Source: Hippasteria phrygiana (taxonomy: Eukaryota > Echinodermata > Asteroidea > Valvatida > Goniasteridae). Taken from it: a DNA stretch of 64,000 nt. A program made the position numbers and the translations under genes. Under the pieces are notes generated by a model that worked only from the letters and a program-made list of their open reading frames with translations, was not told where the DNA came from and made no database searches. The stretch lies in contig JAZGUH010000255.1 in assembly GCA_037893225.1 (NCBI GenBank), positions 62,001-126,000 of the forward strand, read 5' to 3'. Shown one piece after another: positions 60,257-64,000 of the stretch; the first letter of the stretch is position 1, and every line of letters starts with the position of its first letter.

Positions 60257-62362
60257 GTGTGAAAATTACTGGATTTGGTCAATATCCCATTCAATTATGA
60301 ACAGGGAAAGGAGGGTCGTTCATCTGAAAATGTGGCAAACGTTAAGCAGTCACAATGCAGTAAAGGGAAGAACGCACACAGAGTTCACAGAAAGACATTT
60401 GTTGCGAGGTTTGAATTTTCTCGAATAGTTCTAACGCTGTGAAGCTGGCGATGGTCTCAAATTGTTGCGCTAGATCTAAGCTACCCATACGTGTGAAAAT
60501 TACCGGATTTGGTCAATATCCCATTCGATTATGAACAGGGAAAGGAGGGGCGTTCATCTGAACATTTGGCAAACGTTAAGCAGTCACAATGCAGTAAACG
60601 GGAGAACGCACACAGAGTTCATGGGAAAAAAATTGTTGCGAGGTTTGAATTTTCTCGAAGAGTTCTCACGCTATAAAGCTGGCGATGGTCTCAAATTGTT
60701 GCGCTAGATCTAAGCTACCCATACGTGTGAAAATTACTGGATTTGGTCAATATCCCATTCGATTATGAACAGGGAAAGGAGGGGCGTTCATCTGAAAATG
60801 TGGCAAACGTTAAGCAGTCACAATGCAGTAAACGGGAGAACGCAAACAGAGTTCACGGAAAGAAATTTGTTGCGAGGTTTTAATTTTCTCGAAGAGTTCT
60901 AACGCTGTGAAGCTGCCGATGGTCTCAAATTGTTGCGCTAGATCTAAGCTACCCATACGTGTGAAAATTGCTGGATTTGGTCAATATCCCATTACATTAT
61001 GAACAGGGAAAGGAGGGGCGTTCATCTGAAAATGTGGCAAACGTTAAGCAGCCACAATGCAGCAAACAGGGGAACGCACACAGAGTTCACGGGAAAAAAT
61101 TTGTTGCGAGGTTTGAATTTTCTCGAAGAGTTCTAACGCTGTGAAGCTGGCGATGGTCTCAAATTGTTGCGCTAGATCTAAGCTACCCATACGTGTGAAA
61201 ATTACTGGATTTGGTCAATATCCCATTCAATTATGAACAGGGAAAGGAGGGGCGTTCATCTGAAAATGTGGCAAACGTTAAGCAGTCACAATGCAGTAAA
61301 CGGAAGAACGCACACAGAGTTCACAGAAGGAAATTTGTTGCGAGGTTTGAATTTTCTCGAAGAGTTCTAACGCTGTGAAGCTGGCGTTGGTCTGAAATTG
61401 TTGCGCTATATCTAAGCTACCCATACGTGTAAAAATTACTGGATTTGGTCAATATACCATTCAATTATGAACAGGGAAAGGAGGGGCGTTCATCTGAACA
61501 TTTGGCAAACGTTAAGCAGTCACAATGCAGTAAACGGGAGAACGCACACAGAGTTCACGGGAAAAAATTTGTTGCGAGGTTTGAATTTTCTCGAAGAGTT
61601 CTAACGCTGTGAAGCTCGCGATGGTCTCAAATTGTTGCGCTAGATCTAAGCTACCCATACGTGTGAAAATTACTGGATTTGGTCAATATCCCATTCAATT
61701 ATGAACAGGGAAAGGAGGGGCGTTCATCTGAAAATGTGGCAAACGTTAAGCAGTCACAATGCAGTAAACGGAAAAACGCACACAGAGTTCACAGAAGGAA
61801 ATTTGTTGCGAGGTTTGAATTTTCTCGAAGAGTTCTAACGCTGTGAAGCTGGCGTTGGTCTGAAATTGTTGCGCTATATCTAAGCTACCCATACGTGTAA
61901 AAATTACTGGATTTGGTCAATATACCATTCAATTATGAACAGGGAAAGGAGGGGCGTTCATCTGAACATTTGGCAAACGTTAAGCAGTCACAATGCAGTA
62001 AACGGGAGAACGCACACAGAGTTCATGGGAAAAAATTTGTTGCGAGGTTTGAATTTTCTCGAAGAGTTCTCACGCTATAAAGCTGGCGATGGTCTCAAAT
62101 TGTTGCGCTAGATCTAAGCTACACATACGTGTGAAAATTACTGGATTTGGTCAATATCCCATTCAATTATGAACAGGGAAAGGAGGGTCGTTCATCTGAA
62201 AATGTGGCAAACGTTAAGCAGTCACAATGCAGTAAACGGGAGAACGCACACAGAGTTCACGGAAAGAAATTTGTTGCGAGGTTTGAATTTTCTCGAAGAG
62301 TTCTAACGCTGTGAAGCTGCCGATGGTCTCAAATTGTTGCGCTAGATCTAAGCTACCCATAC
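60257..62362 (+). repeat. Distant copy of 44578-46449 with one extra monomer
   Basis: The order f (AAAGACATTTG), g, a (CTGCCGATGG), c, then a CTCGCG unit, d (CGGAAAAACG), e and an f/b chimera repeats that of 44578-46449, almost 16 kb away. The offset is 15,679 bp up to the c unit and 15,913 bp from the CGGAAAAACG d unit on. The difference of 234 bp is one monomer: where the left copy has a single CTCGCG unit (45514), this copy has a full d unit plus an e/CTCGCG chimera. Confidence 0.75.
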
Positions 62363-63298
62363 GTGTGAAAATTACTGGATTTGGTCAATATCCCATTCGA
62401 TTATGAACAGGGAAAGGAGGGGCGTTCATCTGAAAATGTGGCAAACGTTAAGCAGTCACAATGCAGTAAACGGGAGAACGCACACAGAGTTCACGGAAAG
62501 AAATTTGTTGCGAGGTTTGAATTTTCTCGAAGAGTTCTAACGCTGTGAAGCTGCCGATGGTCTCAAATTGTTGCGCTAGATCTAAGCTACCCATACGTGT
62601 GAAAATTGCTGGATTTGGTCAATATCCCATTACATTATGAACAGGGAAAGGAGGGGCGTTCATCTGAAAATGTGGCAAACGTTAAGCAGCCACAATGCAG
62701 CAAACAGGGGAACGCACACAGAGTTCACGGGAAAAAATTTGTTGCGAGGTTTGAATTTTCTCGAAGAGTTCTAACGCTGTGAAGCTCGCGATGGTCTCAA
62801 ATTGTTGCGCTAGATCTAAGCTACCCATACGTGTGAAAATTACTGGATTTGGTCAATATCCCATTCAATTATGAACAGGGAAAGGAGGGGCGTTCATCTG
62901 AAAATGTGGCAAACGTTAAGCAGTCACAATGCAGTAAACGGAAGAACGCACACAGAGTTCACAGAAGGAAATTTGTTGCGAGGTTTGAATTTTCTCGAAG
63001 AGTTCTAACGCTGTGAAGCTGGCGTTGGTCTGAAATTGTTGCGCTATATCTAAGCTACCCATACGTGTGAAAATTACTGGATTTGGTCAATATCCCATTC
63101 AATTATGAACAGGGAAAGGAGGGGCGTTCATCTGAAAATGTGGCAAACGTTAAGCAGTCACAATGCAGTAAACGGAAGAACGCACACAGAGTTCACAGAA
63201 GGAAATTTGTTGCGAGGTTTGAATTTTCTCGAAGAGTTCTAACGCTGTGAAGCTGGCGTTGGTCTGAAATTGTTGCGCTATATCTAAGCTACCCATAC

Positions 63299-63532
63299 GT
63301 GTAAAAATTACTGGATTTGGTCAATATACCATTCAATTATGAACAGGGAAAGGAGGGGCGTTCATCTGAACATTTGGCAAACGTTAAGCAGTCACAATGC
63401 AGCAAACAGGGGAACGCACACAGAGTTCACAGGAAAAAATTTGTTGCGAGGTTTGAATTTTCTCGAAGAGTTCTAACGCTGTGAAGCTGGCGATGGTCTC
63501 AAATTGTTGCGCTAGATCTAAGCTACCCATAC
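63299..63532 (+). repeat. Chimeric monomer (e head, c tail)
   Basis: Begins GTGTAAAAATTACTGG with TACCATT and GAACATTTGG (class e) and continues with CAGCAAACAGGGG (class c) and CACAGGAAAAAATTTG. The switch lies between about +77 and +104. The units on both sides are also off pattern: two successive d units (62831 and 63065) to the left, and a unit with CATTCGATT and CTATAAAG to the right. Confidence 0.75.
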
Positions 63533-64000
63533 GTGTGAAAATTACTGGATTTGGTCAATATCCCATTCGATTATGAACAGGGAAAGGAGGGGCGTTCATC
63601 TGAAAATGTGGCAAACGTTAAGCAGTCACAATGCAGTAAACGGGAGAACGCACACAGAGTTCATGGGAAAAAATTTGTTGCGAGGTTTGAATTTTCTCGA
63701 AGAGTTCTCACGCTATAAAGCTGGCGATGGTCTCAAATTGTTGCGCTAGATCTACGCTACCCATACGTGTGAAAATTACCGGATTTGGTCAATATCCCAT
63801 TCGATTATGAACAGGGAAAGGATTGGCGTTCATCTGAAAATGTGGCAAACGTTAAGCAGTCACAATGCAGTAAACGGGAGAACGCACACAGAGTTCACGG
63901 AAAGAAATTTGTTGCGAGGTTTGAATTTTCTCGAAGAGTTCTAACGCTGTGAAGCTGCCGATGGTCTCAAATTGTTGCGCTAGATCTAAGCTACCCATAC

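Larger units (their letters stand above)
1..64000 (+). repeat. 234-bp tandem satellite array, 273 complete monomers plus one partial
   Basis: The same 234-bp sequence recurs head to tail from the first base to the last with no interruption. Tracking the GTGT after CCATAC gives unit starts at 117, 351, 585, 819 and so on to 63767, and the window ends exactly at a unit boundary. The span 117-64000 is 63,884 bp, which is 273 x 234 plus 2. That agrees with the five 235-bp and three 233-bp units I found. Monomers differ by a few percent at recurring diagnostic sites. These sites define variant classes arranged in higher-order repeats. No inverted unit, insertion or unique segment was seen. This is typical of eukaryotic centromeric or heterochromatic satellite; the species and chromosomal location cannot be told. 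No gene occurs anywhere in the window. Confidence 0.98.
38203..64000 (+). repeat. Satellite domain 3 (5- to 7-mer HOR family)
   Basis: Diagnostic classes: a (CATTCGATT, GCAAACAGAG, GGTTTTAATT); b (often ACCGG, CATTCGATT, CACGGAAAG, CTGCCGATGG); c (CATTACATT, CAGCAAACAGGGG, CACGGGAAAAAATTTG); d (CGGAAG, CACAGAAGG, GGCGTTGGTCTG, TATATC); e (GTGTAAAAATT, TACCATT, GAACATTTGG, CATGGG, CTATAAAG); f (GGGTCGTTC, AAAGGGAAG, GAATAGTTC); g (ACCGG, CATTCGATT, GAACATTTGG, CTATAAAG). The usual order is b-c-d-e-f-g, 6 x 234 = 1,404 bp, with 5-mers lacking g and a 7-mer including both a and b. Class g looks like a b head fused to an e tail. None of these HORs continues from domains 1 or 2. Confidence 0.87.

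Noticed and set aside
1..64000. CRISPR array
   Set aside because: The units are 234 bp and similar along their whole length, with no short repeats separated by unrelated spacers. The variable window is only about 20 bp and takes a small set of recurring forms.
1..64000. Telomeric repeats or ribosomal DNA
   Set aside because: No runs of TTAGGG, TTAGG or similar, and no rRNA-like conserved segment. The repeat is a simple 234-bp satellite.

Overview
The whole window is one uninterrupted tandem satellite DNA array of a eukaryote. I see no gene, RNA gene, transposon, CRISPR array or stretch of unique sequence. The repeat unit is 234 bp. I number it +1 to +234, starting at the GTGT that follows CCATAC. 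A 116-bp partial unit occupies 1-116 and 273 complete units fill 117-64000. From the unit starts I traced, 265 units are exactly 234 bp, five are 235 bp and three are 233 bp. All units are head to tail on the same strand. The scale, the homogeneity and the nested higher-order repeats (HORs) fit centromeric, pericentromeric or other heterochromatic satellite. Species and chromosome cannot be named from the sequence. A representative unit (585-818) is about 44% G+C with no CpG depletion (11 seen, about 11 expected). This hints at a genome with little germline cytosine methylation, such as many invertebrates, but is weak evidence.

The array has three domains, each built from its own set of monomer variants. 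Domain 1 (1 to about 20.24 kb) carries a 2,575-bp block duplication, a 1,404-bp (6-mer) tandem duplication and about three copies of a 2,808/2,809-bp (12-mer) HOR, followed by a patchwork of earlier pieces. A mixed zone (about 20.25-22.1 kb) leads to domain 2 (about 22.1-38.2 kb), a 3,042-bp (13-mer) HOR made of 4+4+5 monomer blocks, with a local 5-mer expansion and further duplications. Domain 3 (about 38.2 kb to the end) is a different 5- to 7-mer HOR family, partly organised into 10-mer (2,340-bp) super-units. The domain 2/3 junction lies within about 30 bp inside one chimeric monomer. The pattern is what repeated unequal exchange or conversion between out-of-register monomers would leave.

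The most unusual feature within the monomer is a match to the three-unit heat shock element consensus nGAAnnTTCnnGAAn at +156 to +170. It is kept in all but about seven of the 273 complete units. In domain 3, about 31 units also carry TATAAAG 11 bp downstream of it. If heat shock factor binds there, the array would be a dense HSF sink or a stress-responsive satellite transcription unit, by analogy with human satellite III. This is inference and untested. Short open frames in the array are by-products of a repeat whose length is divisible by 3 (78 codons). They mostly start at GTG or TTG and I do not call them genes.
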